64,000 nt of DNA, from positions 16,452,501 through 16,516,500 of the forward strand of contig NC_133006.1 of the NCBI RefSeq assembly GCF_048564905.1. The letters run 5' to 3'. This document shows positions 21,395 through 31,381 of this stretch, piece by piece. The notes under the pieces were generated by a model, which saw nothing but the letters and a program-made list of their open reading frames with translations, searched no databases and had not been told where the DNA came from. The stretch's first letter is position 1; each line of letters starts with the position of its first letter. Made by a program: the position numbers and the translations under genes. The stretch is from Vicugna pacos (Eukaryota > Chordata > Mammalia > Artiodactyla > Camelidae).

Positions 21395-22385
21395 CTTGAA
21401 ATGGCTTATAGACCAAAACTATAAACCTTCTAACAGAAAACATAGGAGAAAATCTTTGTGACTTTGATACAGGCACATTTTTCTTAGTAGAATACAAAAA
21501 GCACAAATCATAAGTGAAAACTCAATAATTTGGACTTTATCAACATTAAAATCATCTACCCTTTGAAGACACTTAAGGAAATGATTTTTAAAAAGCTACA
21601 GACTGGAAAAATATTTGTAAATCACATATCTGATGAAGGAATTGTATCTGGAGTATATAAAGAATTCTCACAACTTAATAATAATAAACAATGAAAAATG
21701 GACAAAAGATTTGAACTAATGCTTCACCAAGTAAGATGTACAAATGGCAAATAAATAATGAAAGATATTCCACATCACTCGTCATTAGGAAAATACAACT
21801 CGAAACCGTAAGATATTACTGTAAACCTATTGAAATTGTTTAAAAAGAAACTTGACAACATCAAGTCTTGACAAGGATGCAAAAATGTTCCAGCCACATT
21901 GCAGAACTGTGGGGCAGGCAGCTTTTATAAAGTTGAACATATACTTATCACATGACCTAGCACTCCCACTGCTCAGATTTTATCTGAGGGAAGTGAAGAT
22001 ACATGTCCACACAAAATAAATGTACACGAATCCTTCTAGTGGCTTTATTCATAGTTTCCCCAAACTTGAAACAACTCAAACGTTCATCAGCTGGTGAATA
22101 GATAAACTACCTGTGGTTCAGCCATTCAATGAAATACTATTCAGCAATTAAAAAGGGATGAATTACTGAGAAGCACAACTTCATGCGTGCTACATGAATT
22201 ATATGATAAGTGAAAGAAGCCAGACTCATAGGGTACATACTGTATGGTTCCATGTAATTCTAGAAAGGGCAGGAAGCTATAGGCACTGAAGTCAGATCAG
22301 TAGTTACCAGGGCCTGGATTACAGAGGAAGGGATTGGCTAAAAGGGGAGCCAGGGAACCTTTTGGGGCTGATAGAAATGTGGGCT
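21395..22385 (+). mobile_element. LINE-1 ORF2 end and 3' region (old)
   Basis: Sense-strand L1 text: 'ctttgtgactttgatacagg', 'tttggactttatcaacattaaaa', 'aacaatgaaaaatggacaaaagatttgaac', 'gaaatactattcagcaattaaaaagggatgaa', 'gtacatactgtatggttcc'. It covers the ORF2 C-terminus and 3' region. It is broken and diverged. Confidence 0.85.
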
Positions 22386-22926
22386 GTTGGCTCTCTTAGT
22401 GAAGGGCTGTTTTACGTTCACCATTAACTCCCCATCTCTAGCCAGATTCCTTGTCCATTTGGACAGACATGCACAGTAAATATGGGTAAATAAATGAATA
22501 AAAGAACAAATCAATGAGTGCTTTCAGGAAACCAAAGTAGACTTTGATTATCTGTAGGCACCTATGGACCCCTCCAGCCTCTCCTGCTGCTTCCCCCAGC
22601 GCAACTCCATTTCCTGCCCAAGGGAGTTGCTTCGCCTCCCTGCCCCCATCCACGGCTCACCTGGCCATTTCACACCTCTGTGCCTCCTTACATCCAGGCC
22701 CCTGCGCCAAGATGACCCTTCACAGGATCTGCACGTGTGGAAGAAACACACCCTAGCCCTAGAACTCCAGGAAATGTCATGTCCTGTCTTGCTCATAGGA
22801 TGGTCGGGGGTTCAAGGTGTGCGTGCGCCAAGGATAATGCCTGTGTGAGCATGTGCACACAGGTGCCCGACTGTGCAAAGGAGTCTAAATGTGAGCAGCA
22901 AATTGGAGAGAAAATTCTCCCTCTCC

Positions 22927-22971
22927 TGGATAGATAGGAGTCAGCCAGATAGTGAGGCAGACATGAGGCCC
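22927..22971 (+). repeat. 45-bp direct repeat, copy B
   Basis: Second copy of the repeat at 21,298-21,342, with two adjacent mismatches (tg for ca). See that entry. Confidence 0.85.
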
Positions 22972-23029
22972 TCTCAATTTCATGGCCAATTTTCCCTCTC
23001 CCATGATAACCAGGGTAACAGTACTAGTT

Positions 23030-23200
23030 AATTTTGTTGAGTGCTTACTACGTGTCAGGTCCTGGTCTAAAGAACTTTGCCTGTAGAAATCCACATTATC
23101 CTCCCAATTACTCTCTACACTATTATTATTATTCCTGTTTCACAGATACAGGAACTGAGACACAGAAAGATTATGGACAGTGTTTGCAGTGGTTGCACAC
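23030..23200 (-). repeat. MIR SINE, antisense
   Basis: 'gttgagtgcttactacgtgtcagg', 'attatcctcccaatta', 'ttattattattcctgtttcacagatacaggaactgagacacagaaag' is the reversed MIR. It lies about 0.6 kb upstream of TREM2. Confidence 0.7.
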
Positions 23201-23755
23201 ACAGGCGGTGAGGACGGAGGGACCTGAAGCCAAGGGCCATGATCTTCACTGCTGCCACTACAGGGATGCTGACCCGGAGGGAAGGGCTAGAAGGGCCTGG
23301 GTGAGGGTCCTGGCCTTCAAGAGGAGCAGCTGTTCTCCATTCCTTGCAAGGCTGGAACCAGAGAATGGCAGGCGCTACAAGTGGAGAAGGGTCTGAACAT
23401 GGCAGTGAGGGCAGTGATCCCTGGTCTGGGCTCTGCAGCCTCGGACCTGACCAGCCCCAGCCGTGTGAGGTCACCCTGGCTGGTGTGGGCAGGACGGCGG
23501 GCTGTCCTCTCGGCGGTCTAGGATCCTCAGCGTCGTGCTGCTAGGCTGCAGTGGTGGCTCCTCCCCTCCGCTCCTCCCTCACCCAACTCCCCTCACTGAA
23601 TCATAAAGCCAGATCCCAGTCCTGATGATTGCTCAACCCCCAGGAGCCAGTTCTTGTGAGCAGCGCCTGACGAGCCCGACCCTCTCTATAGTTTAAGGCA
23701 AAGATCTTGCGCCAAGCACTCTGCGGCTGGCTGTCCTTCACAAGAGCAGGGTGAC
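23201..23755. other. TREM2 upstream region and 5' UTR
   Basis: GC-rich DNA leading into TREM2 exon 1. No TATA box is seen at the expected distance from the ATG. No other gene is present. Confidence 0.4.
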
Positions 23756-26700
23756 ATGGAGGCTCTCCTGCTGCTCATCCTGCTCTCTGTCACAGGTAGG
23801 ATCCTCTCTTTCTGCTGACTTCGTTCTCTCCCCTTCCTTGAGTGTAGGGCAGGGTGGGTGGGTGGGGAGCGCTGAGCCACACGGAAGGCGGCTGAAACCC
23901 TCGGCACGTTCTGCACCCCTCTCCTCCCACTGTGTCCCTTATTCCCCAGGCTCTCCCTCCCTGCCTGGTATCAGAACCCACTGTCAGACTCTTCCCACAT
24001 GTGAAGGTACCAGAGGCTGGTGGACTCAGCCACCTGGAAAGGGAAGGAGTTCTGATGGTGGCATCTCAGGCACTAGCTAGTAGTTGGGGGAAGTTTTGAG
24101 AGGCACAGGTAAGAGCCCCTAAAATTATGAACCACTAAACATAAAACTAGCCCCATTGGAGTGACAGGGTGGGAGGGAGAAAAGAGCCAGTACTGGGAAT
24201 CTGCATCTTTGGGGTGCCCCTCCCATGCTCTGAAGGTCCTCTCGTCCTCAGCCCTGGATGGGAGGTGAAGGGGCTGAAGGTTCTGTGATTGAACGGGTGG
24301 GGATTGACACCCCACATTTTTGTACATTAGGGCCTTGTCTCACTGGGGGAAGGGTGGCCCTTGCTCCCCCAGAACAACTGGCACACCTGGGTGAGAGGAA
24401 GGACTTTCCGAACAGAGCTAGAGCTTCTTAGCTGGAGGTGGAGCGGGGCACGGGGGTGGCAGTGTGTGGGCCTGCCCAGCAGCAGAGGGCTGGATGGGGT
24501 GGTAAGCAGGGGGCACCACTTGCTAGGTCGCTCTGTTTCCAAAAGGCAGGCTACCAGCTCCCCAATCCTGTCCTACACGTTTCTGTCACCATGTGCTTGA
24601 AGATGTGGTGGAAGAGAGGGGAGGTTGAGGCAGAGGGCTCCGGATGAGTCTCCTGCAGCCCCTGCCCTGGCAGTAGACTGGTGTTCTAAGCCCATCTCCC
24701 CAACCCCAAGGAGGGTCCCTAAAATAGCAATCTCATGTCTCCTCCAAAATAGCTCTGAGACGAGTCCCTCCTGAAAGGGGAACAAAGCCACAGAAATAGA
24801 GAAGCTGGAAGCTTAAGGTCAGAAAGAGGAGAATGTGGGGCTGGCACCAGCGTGGGCAGCTGCAGGGGAAGCAAACGTGGTGGGGGCAGGGAGGGGTACC
24901 CAGCCCCCGTGGAACTTGCCCCAGACCTGAGAGGGCCACTGGCCTTACTCTCTTGAGATGGAGGGGAAGAGGAGAGGGCTTGGTCCCATGTGACAGGGAG
25001 AAGTGTGGACTAGAACTAGAGGGAACTTCAAGACCAAGTGTCTCTGGAAATAGGCCCAGAGAAGGTCGGTTACTTCTCCAAAGATGTCCAGCAAGTCCAA
25101 TGGTGATAAAGCCAGACCCAGGACCCAGGTTTCCTGGTTTACAGTTTCCTGTAAACACATACCTGGGCTGTGCCACCTTCTCCCAACTTGTGTAGGAACC
25201 TGAGTCCCTTAAGGGCAGAATTTCTGTCTCTTTGGTTCATTGCAAATGGTAGGTGTTCAATTAACATTTGGTAAGTGAATGAATGTCTTTTCCCCAGAAC
25301 TGTCCCGAGCCCAAAACACTACGGTATTCCAGGGCATGGCAGGCCGGTCCCTGCGTGTCTTCTGTCCCTACAACTCCTTGAAGCACTGGGGGAGACGCAA
25401 AGCCTGGTGCCGCCAGCTGGGTGAAGAGGGTCTGTGCCAGCAGGTGGTCAGTACCCACCCCTCGTGGCTGCTGTCCTTCCTGAAGAGGTGGAATGGCAGC
25501 ACGGCCATCACGGATGATGCCCTGGGTGGCACACTCACCATTACACTGCGGAATCTTCAAGCCCATGATGCTGGCCTCTACCAGTGCCAGAGCCTCCGCG
25601 GTAGCGAGGCTGACACCCTCAGGAAGGTCCTGGTGGAGGTGCTGGCTGGTGAGTGGGCAGCTGACTGCACCCTGACTTGCTCTTGGGGTGGGGTTCATGT
25701 CTTTGGTGTCTGTGCACAGGACCACCCTGAGGGCTTTCCAGGACCCTGGGAATTCCCACAGTGTGGATCTTGTCCTCCTGACTCAGGACCACTGTGGATG
25801 GTTGTGCAGGTTGCTGACTGCACAAGGGACGCCTCTCTTTAGTCTGTGCTCCCTGGCGGAGGGCTGCATCACTTGCAGGAAGGGTACAGGTCTCTAATTT
25901 GTCCAAAGCACCATATGAGCTAGCTGTGGTCCTGCTTCCCCCAAGCAGCTTTATCCATTTGGCATTCTGTTAGGATGTGAGCATTGCAGGTGGTCCTCAA
26001 GGAGTAGGAGGACATTCATTTATTTCCTCACCCAACCACCCAATGGACCTAACAACACAGATTAAGCACCAGCCTGATACAGAAAAACAACCGTAGAAAG
26101 GCACACTGCTGTGACCCCAGACAACATGTGTCTCTGGGCCTCCATTTCCCCATCTTTAAATTGCGGTGATGGTGTCTGTGCTGCAGACCCCACAGGGCTC
26201 CCATAGGGCACAAAATACTTGACAGAGTTAAAAGCGCTTGGGGTCAGTGACAGCCTTCGCCCCAGCCCCCTGCTGCTAACTGCTTGGGATCCTCATTTCA
26301 GGCTTGACTAGATGAGATGGGGCAGTGGGGGTGGGGGTCCTCCCCATCCCTGAGCTTGCACAGGGGATGCCCTCCAGGAAAGCCCTCTGCCTGTGTCTCC
26401 AGAATGTGATTGTGTCCCAAAGAAGAGCAAATCTGGGGTTACATATCCACTTTCTGACTCTCTCCTTTTCCCTTATCATGGAAATGGAGGCTGAAAGTAA
26501 CATTTGTCTCAGGTGGGGAGGGTAGGGGAGACCACGTGTCCTAGACCCCAAACCCCATCTCCACCACTTTTCTAAGTGGGAAAGGGGAGTAGGGGACAAG
26601 GAGACACAAATTTTCAGCTCTACAGGGTCTAAGGCTCAGCCAACTCTCAGGAGTGTGGCAGGAAAGTAATAATAATAATAATAATAAAAGCACTAATCCT

Positions 26701-28114
26701 AAGCTGGTGTAGACGGCTTGACAGTTCACACAGGCCTTTCAAAGACATACATTATTCCATTTGGTCTTCCCAAAGACCCAGCGTGATGGGAGGGTGGGAG
26801 CTGCAGTGGGCAGCTATACAGGATGCTCTCACCGAATCCTGCAACACTATTATTAAGGAGGTGTTCCTAATTGCCCCACTTTACAGGTTAGGAAAATGAG
26901 ACTCAGAAAGGTTAACAGCTTGATCTGTGTAGGGCCAGAGCCCAGGGGGCCTCACCCTGCCCAGAGAGGTTTTATTCATTGTGGCAGATGGCCTCAAGCT
27001 CACAGGCTCTGTCTCCCGCAGACCCCCTTGATTACCAGGACCCTGGAGATCTCTGGATCCCCGAGGAGTCTGAGAACTTCGAGGGTACCCAGGTGGAGCA
27101 TAGCATCTCCAGGTATAGTGACAAGTCTTTCCTAAGGTCCCTGGGCAGTCTTCTACCCTGCAGAGCACAGGCATGGGGTGGTGGGTTAGGGGTCCCAGGA
27201 GTACAAATTCCAAGGTGATCAGAAAGTGAAAGGGTCTACTTATGATCTTGTCTAAACACCCCTTCAAACAGCCAGTGTGCCGGCTGGTAAAATGCCGCAG
27301 CACCTCCCTGACAGCCCATGAATAGCTGCTGCTACAAGACTCCTGAACGGTCCACCTCCCACCCCTCCCCGGCAGCCCTCAGACATCCCCACAATTTAGC
27401 AACAATGAAAGTTTTAGTATTTCAGTACAAAACTGGGAATCCCAGCTCCCTGCTTCCCTGGTGGGACCAGAATCAGTTCTGACTGGTTCTTGATTATGTA
27501 CTGGTGTTTAAACAATGTTAGTATAACCATGGAACACACATGTGCGAACGCTCACACACACATGTACCACACCATCCAATCCGTAAGGCAGGAAACTGCC
27601 TTACAAGGGAAGTGACTGTTTAAAAGCACTAAGCTGGCAGATCCCTGCCTGGAACTCAGGCCTCCCGCCTGCAGGCTCCCCGAGCCCCACACAGCCTCAC
27701 CCGGGGGTGCGCTGGGTTGGGAGGCGATCTGAGTCCCCGGAGCTCCTGGCGTCTCCCCGTTCCTTCTCTGAGCGCAGATTCCAGTCTGCCTCCTACAGGC
27801 CCTCTTTGTTTCTCCAAGGAGCCTTTCAGACGAGGAGAGCCCCTTCCCACCCACTTCCATCCTTTTCCTTCTGGCCTGCATCTTTCTCAGCAAGCTTCTA
27901 GCAGCCAGCGCCCTCTGGGCTGCAGCCTGGCATGGGCAGAAACGGAGGCGGTGGCTGCAGACCAGCGGGCTGGACTGTGGCCATGACTCCGGTTACCAGC
28001 TCCAAACCTTGACAGGTGAGCTTAGAGAGCACAGTGGTGGCTGGGGGGCAGCGAGGTGGGGCTGAGAGGGGCCAAATGAGTACTTTGTCTCTTGCAGGGC
28101 TGAGAGACACATGA
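23756..28114 (+). CDS. TREM2: Triggering receptor expressed on myeloid cells 2 (TREM2), complete
   Basis: Five coding exons with matching phases: 23,756-23,795, 25,298-25,648, 27,022-27,112, 27,819-28,015 and 28,098-28,114, giving 231 residues (human 230). TREM2 is a lipid/lipoprotein-sensing receptor of microglia, macrophages and osteoclasts that signals through DAP12 (TYROBP). Seen here: a signal peptide to about residue 18, and one Ig-V domain with C36, the HWGRRKAWC block (R47 kept) and YQC. N-glycosylation sites are at N20 (NTT) and N79 (NGS). The sheddase site H157-S158 (VEHSIS) is kept. The transmembrane segment (about 174-196) carries K186 for DAP12 pairing. The tail ends GLRDT. Position 62 is Gln where human has Arg. 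The exon 4 acceptor is the inner one (tctccaag/GAGCC) by homology. An L2 tail ends immediately upstream of exon 2. Confidence 0.96.
25200..25287 (+). repeat. L2 3' tail abutting TREM2 exon 2
   Basis: 'cttaagggcagaatttctgtctctttggttcattgcaaatggtaggtgttcaattaac...gaatgaatg' is the L2 3' end. It stops about 10 bases before the exon 2 acceptor. Confidence 0.65.
26105..26268 (+). repeat. MIR fragment in TREM2 intron 2
   Basis: 'gtctctgggcctccatttccccatctttaaattg' and 'caaaatacttgacagagttaaaagcgctt' match the sense MIR core and tail. Confidence 0.6.
26669..26690 (+). repeat. (AAT)n microsatellite
   Basis: Seven or so consecutive aat triplets in TREM2 intron 2. Confidence 0.9.
26735..26925 (-). 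repeat. MIR-like fragment, antisense
   Basis: 'acattattccatttggtcttcccaaagaccc' and 'ccactttacaggttaggaaaatgagactcagaaaggttaac' match the reversed MIR. It lies about 100 bases upstream of TREM2 exon 3. Confidence 0.6.
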
Positions 28115-28278
28115 CAGAAGAGGACCCACATTGGAGGAGAGGCCTGGGAAAGGTCTGCATGGACCACCCCAGCCTGTACACTCACTCCCTTGGCCATTAA
28201 GTCTCCTGATTCTGCTTTGGCAAAAGGCCGCTCTGCTTGTGCCCTGCTTCCCTGGCCCTTGGAAGCAAGGATTGGTGT

Positions 28279-28322
28279 TTTGTGTGTGTGTGTGTGTGTG
28301 CGCGCACACGCACGTGTGCATG
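28279..28322 (+). repeat. (TG)n / (CG)(CA) alternating purine-pyrimidine tract
   Basis: An uninterrupted tgtgtg run passes into cgcgcacacgcacgtgtgcatgca. It lies in the TREM2 3' UTR, upstream of the poly(A) signal. Such alternating tracts can form Z-DNA. Confidence 0.85.
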
Positions 28323-28366
28323 CATAGGAAGTGGGAAGGACATCTACCAACTTCTGCACATCGGAT

Positions 28367-28372
28367 ATTAAA
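28367..28372 (+). terminator. TREM2 poly(A) signal (ATTAAA)
   Basis: ATTAAA lies 253 bases after the TREM2 stop codon, a usual distance for this short 3' UTR. It is inferred from position and sequence only. Confidence 0.5.
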
Positions 28373-28389
28373 CACTCTCACAAATCCAA

Positions 28390-28970
28390 GACTTCATGTT
28401 TAACTGATGGTTTAGGGCATCACGAAGGTCTTCTCTGTTGCTACAGGGCTAGGAGAGTGAATTCGGATGAGGAAAAGATAAAAGATCTGGCTCCTTGGGG
28501 TCTAGGGTCTTAGGAAACCGTGTTCCTCCAGTCCCACAGGCTCTAAACTGGCCAATCTTTTTATTCTTCTCTCTCCCTTCCAGAGACCTAACTGCCAATT
28601 CCGGCCTCCTCCTACGGAATTTCTCGAGCATCCAGGCTTTCTCTCTTTTCCTGTTCCTGTCCATCCTTCCCTAGGATTACTGCTAGCCTTCCTTCCCAGG
28701 CCTCGCCCCTCCCTCTGTACCCTCTCCCCAATTCCCAGCTGACTCATCCTCTGGTCCCCCTAGAGGCTTGCTCTCATCCTGTTACTTCCCCTCCGGAGAA
28801 ATGACAAGGGCTTGGGTGGTGGAAAGCAGTGTACTAGAGCCGGGGACTGCTGGTCCAAGCCCCTCATTGTACAGATGGCAAACAGGCTCAAAGGCAAAGG
28901 ATTTATTCAAAGTCCCCAGTAGAGCCTGGAAATTCAGATTTCACTTGGCATTCAAGCTATCCTTCTCTGT
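28390..28970. other. TREM2-TREML1 intergenic DNA, left part
   Basis: No gene or firm repeat match. A weak ancient-SINE-like word block ('ccaagcccctcattgtacagatgg') lies near 28,852-28,875. Confidence 0.3.
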
Positions 28971-28974
28971 AGCT

Positions 28975-29180
28975 CAATCATTTATTCATGTATTTATTCT
29001 ACAAATAATTTCTGTGCCAGGTTCTAGTCTAGGCATTGGAGACAACAGTGAAAAAAAAATAGTCTAGACATTGGAGACACAACAGTGAAAAAACTGTATC
29101 TGCCCACACAGAGCCACGTTCTAATGGAAAGAGAGCAGACAAATAGAATAAAGAAGTCAGTCAGATGGTTAGGAGCTGCT
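28975..29180 (-). repeat. L2-like repeat, antisense, with internal 35-bp tandem duplication
   Basis: 'atttattctacaaataatttctgtgccaggttctagtctaggcattggagacaacagtg' matches the reversed L2 3' end. The segment 29,025-29,059 is repeated as 29,060-29,094 with a few differences ('tagtctaggcattggagaca' versus 'tagtctagacattggagaca'). Confidence 0.65.
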
Positions 29181-31381
29181 GAGTGCAGAAGGCAGATGTT
29201 GCAATTCTAAAGGGTAGTCAGAAGGTACCCCTTGAGAAACACTTGGAGGAGGTGAGGAAGTGAGTCACAGAGATGTGAGGAGCAGAGGGAACAGCCGGAG
29301 TGGCTCAGGGAACCTTGGTTCTTTCAACACACACATGCCTCCTGGGTGAAGAGTGTGGAGGAAACTGGACAGAGACTTCCTGGAGGGTGGGCTGCCCCAA
29401 GAGGAGGACGCGAGCTGGCCACGTCCTCAGGCTCTCTGTCCCGGGCCTCAGAGAGCTGGAGGCCCAGGAGTCCCTCTGGCCATGGCCACACGTGGCTGTG
29501 TTGCCTCCTAACCTGGGTGTGGACACCCGGGCCTTTGGGGTTTTGAATCATTAGGAAGGAGCCCCTTGGTCCAGCCACACGTCTGTTCGTGACTCCCCGA
29601 GTGCGGCCCTGCCCCACCCTGCCTTATCCACTCCCTGTTGAGGCTGTTCTGCTGGCCTCTGCTCCCAGCTCGGGTCTGTTTCCTTGGCCTCCCTGACTCA
29701 GTGGCACGTGAAACTTCCCCATCGGGCCCAGGGGAAGTTGTCTCCTTCCTGCAGACCCGAGGCACAGTCTAGGAGCCAAGACTGAGCAGAGCCCAAACTG
29801 AGCTCACTCTACCTCCCTCCCTCCCTCTGGCCCTGTCCAGGCATCAGGTGTGATGAGATAGAAGGGGAGGCTCCCGGGGGGCGGCCCTGGCCGTGGAGTG
29901 CCACTGGAACGTTCCTCCTCCTGGGAAGCTCCTCCTTTTCTTCTTCCTGGTCTGCCATGTCTGAGACACCCACCCTAGGATTCAGATCACCATTGGGATC
30001 TGCCTCCTCGGACTCTGGCGTGCACGCTGAACTGAAGGGGTTTTCCAGTTTCCAGTTTGCCTCCTACTAAGAACCATTCAGCAAGTTCCTTAACTCCTCT
30101 GAGCCTCAGGGTCCTTGCGTGAAAAAACAAAACATTCAACACCAAACCAAACCATGAGAGTCATGAGAGAAGAACCCCAAATTATGAGACTTGGAGCTTA
30201 TATAGAGCATCTGGCACATTGGCCCATCTTTTCTCTCTCTCTCTCTCTCTCTCTCGACTTTTACTCTGGAACCTGACCTGATCTTCTCTAAGGAAGGAGG
30301 GGAAGGAAGGAAGGAAATCTCTCTGGAGCTGATACACTGTCTCTAACTCCCATGGCGTGTTGGCTCTTCAGTGGCCCTGAAACGAAGCTTGGTCAGTGCC
30401 CTTTCCTGGGAAGGCCCAGGCCAGGCAGAAACATGAAAACATTCATGGAGAACTGTCTCCCATCAGAGAGGAGAGTGTGTTCATGAAACAAAAATAATAT
30501 GCTATAAATAAGAAATCCTTGGAGAATTAGAAAATTTGTAAATTAAAAACACTAAGGGATAAAAATTTGAAGGACCACAATGAAGGGATGGAAGAGAAAG
30601 ATGAGGCTATCTTCTAGGAATCAGACCAAAATGGACAAAAAGCTGGAAAATAAGAGAGAAAAGCCATGAAAATGAGATGAATACATGAATACATGTTCAA
30701 TATCCAACTAATTAAGGAGTTCCAGGAAATCAGAGGGGAAAAAAGGAAGATGAAGAAGCAATGATCAATGCAGCAAAGCCACTCCCAGAACTGGAGCATG
30801 CAGTTCACAGTGAGAGTGTCTAGGGAGCTCCCAGCACAGTGGATGAAGACACGCCAGCCCAGGTGCCACCGTCGAGGTGGGGCCTCCTGAGGTGAGGTTG
30901 TGATGCAGGGACCAGAAGGGCTCGGGTGGAGCTCTCACACAGAAATTAAAATCAGGATGGCCCTGGGCCGTGGGAAGGACACTTTCCTCCCCTCCTTCAC
31001 AGCTCTGCCTCATCAGATTCTGTATTTGGAATACCCTGAAGATCATCTTCCCTCTCTCTCTAATACTCTCTGGTTGCCATGATTCTCCTCCCCCTTCATT
31101 CCTTAGGGGGAGCCCCAGGACCCCAAGCTTCTGCATTTGCTTGGGCCTTTTCACCCGCTCTTGCCCACACCTCCTCTCAGAGTCAGTTCCTGAGCACTGA
31201 GCCAACCAGGACTAAGAAGAGCTCCTTATCCCCACCCATGGAGCGGCCCACCATGCCTGCCTCCCATCCCACGGTCAGGGAGAGCCCCACGTGACTGTCT
31301 GAGGCAAAAGTTTCCTGCCCTCAGGGGAATGCTGTGTCAGTGCCCAGGCAAGCTCCAGAGCTGACATCTCCCTGCCCAGCC
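29181..31381. other. TREML1 upstream region
   Basis: Contains a (TC)n tract at about 30,234-30,256, an A-rich stretch at 30,480-30,760, and GC-rich DNA. No additional exon series was found. The TREML1 promoter should lie in the last few hundred bases. I see no TATA box. Confidence 0.4.
30234..30256 (+). repeat. (TC)n microsatellite
   Basis: An uninterrupted ctctct run of about 23 bases. Confidence 0.9.

Noticed and set aside
27795-27818. Outer acceptor (tcctacag) for TREM2 exon 4
   Set aside because: It would lose the reading frame of the transmembrane segment. The inner acceptor at tctccaag gives the homologous [14 protein letters not shown] sequence with K186.
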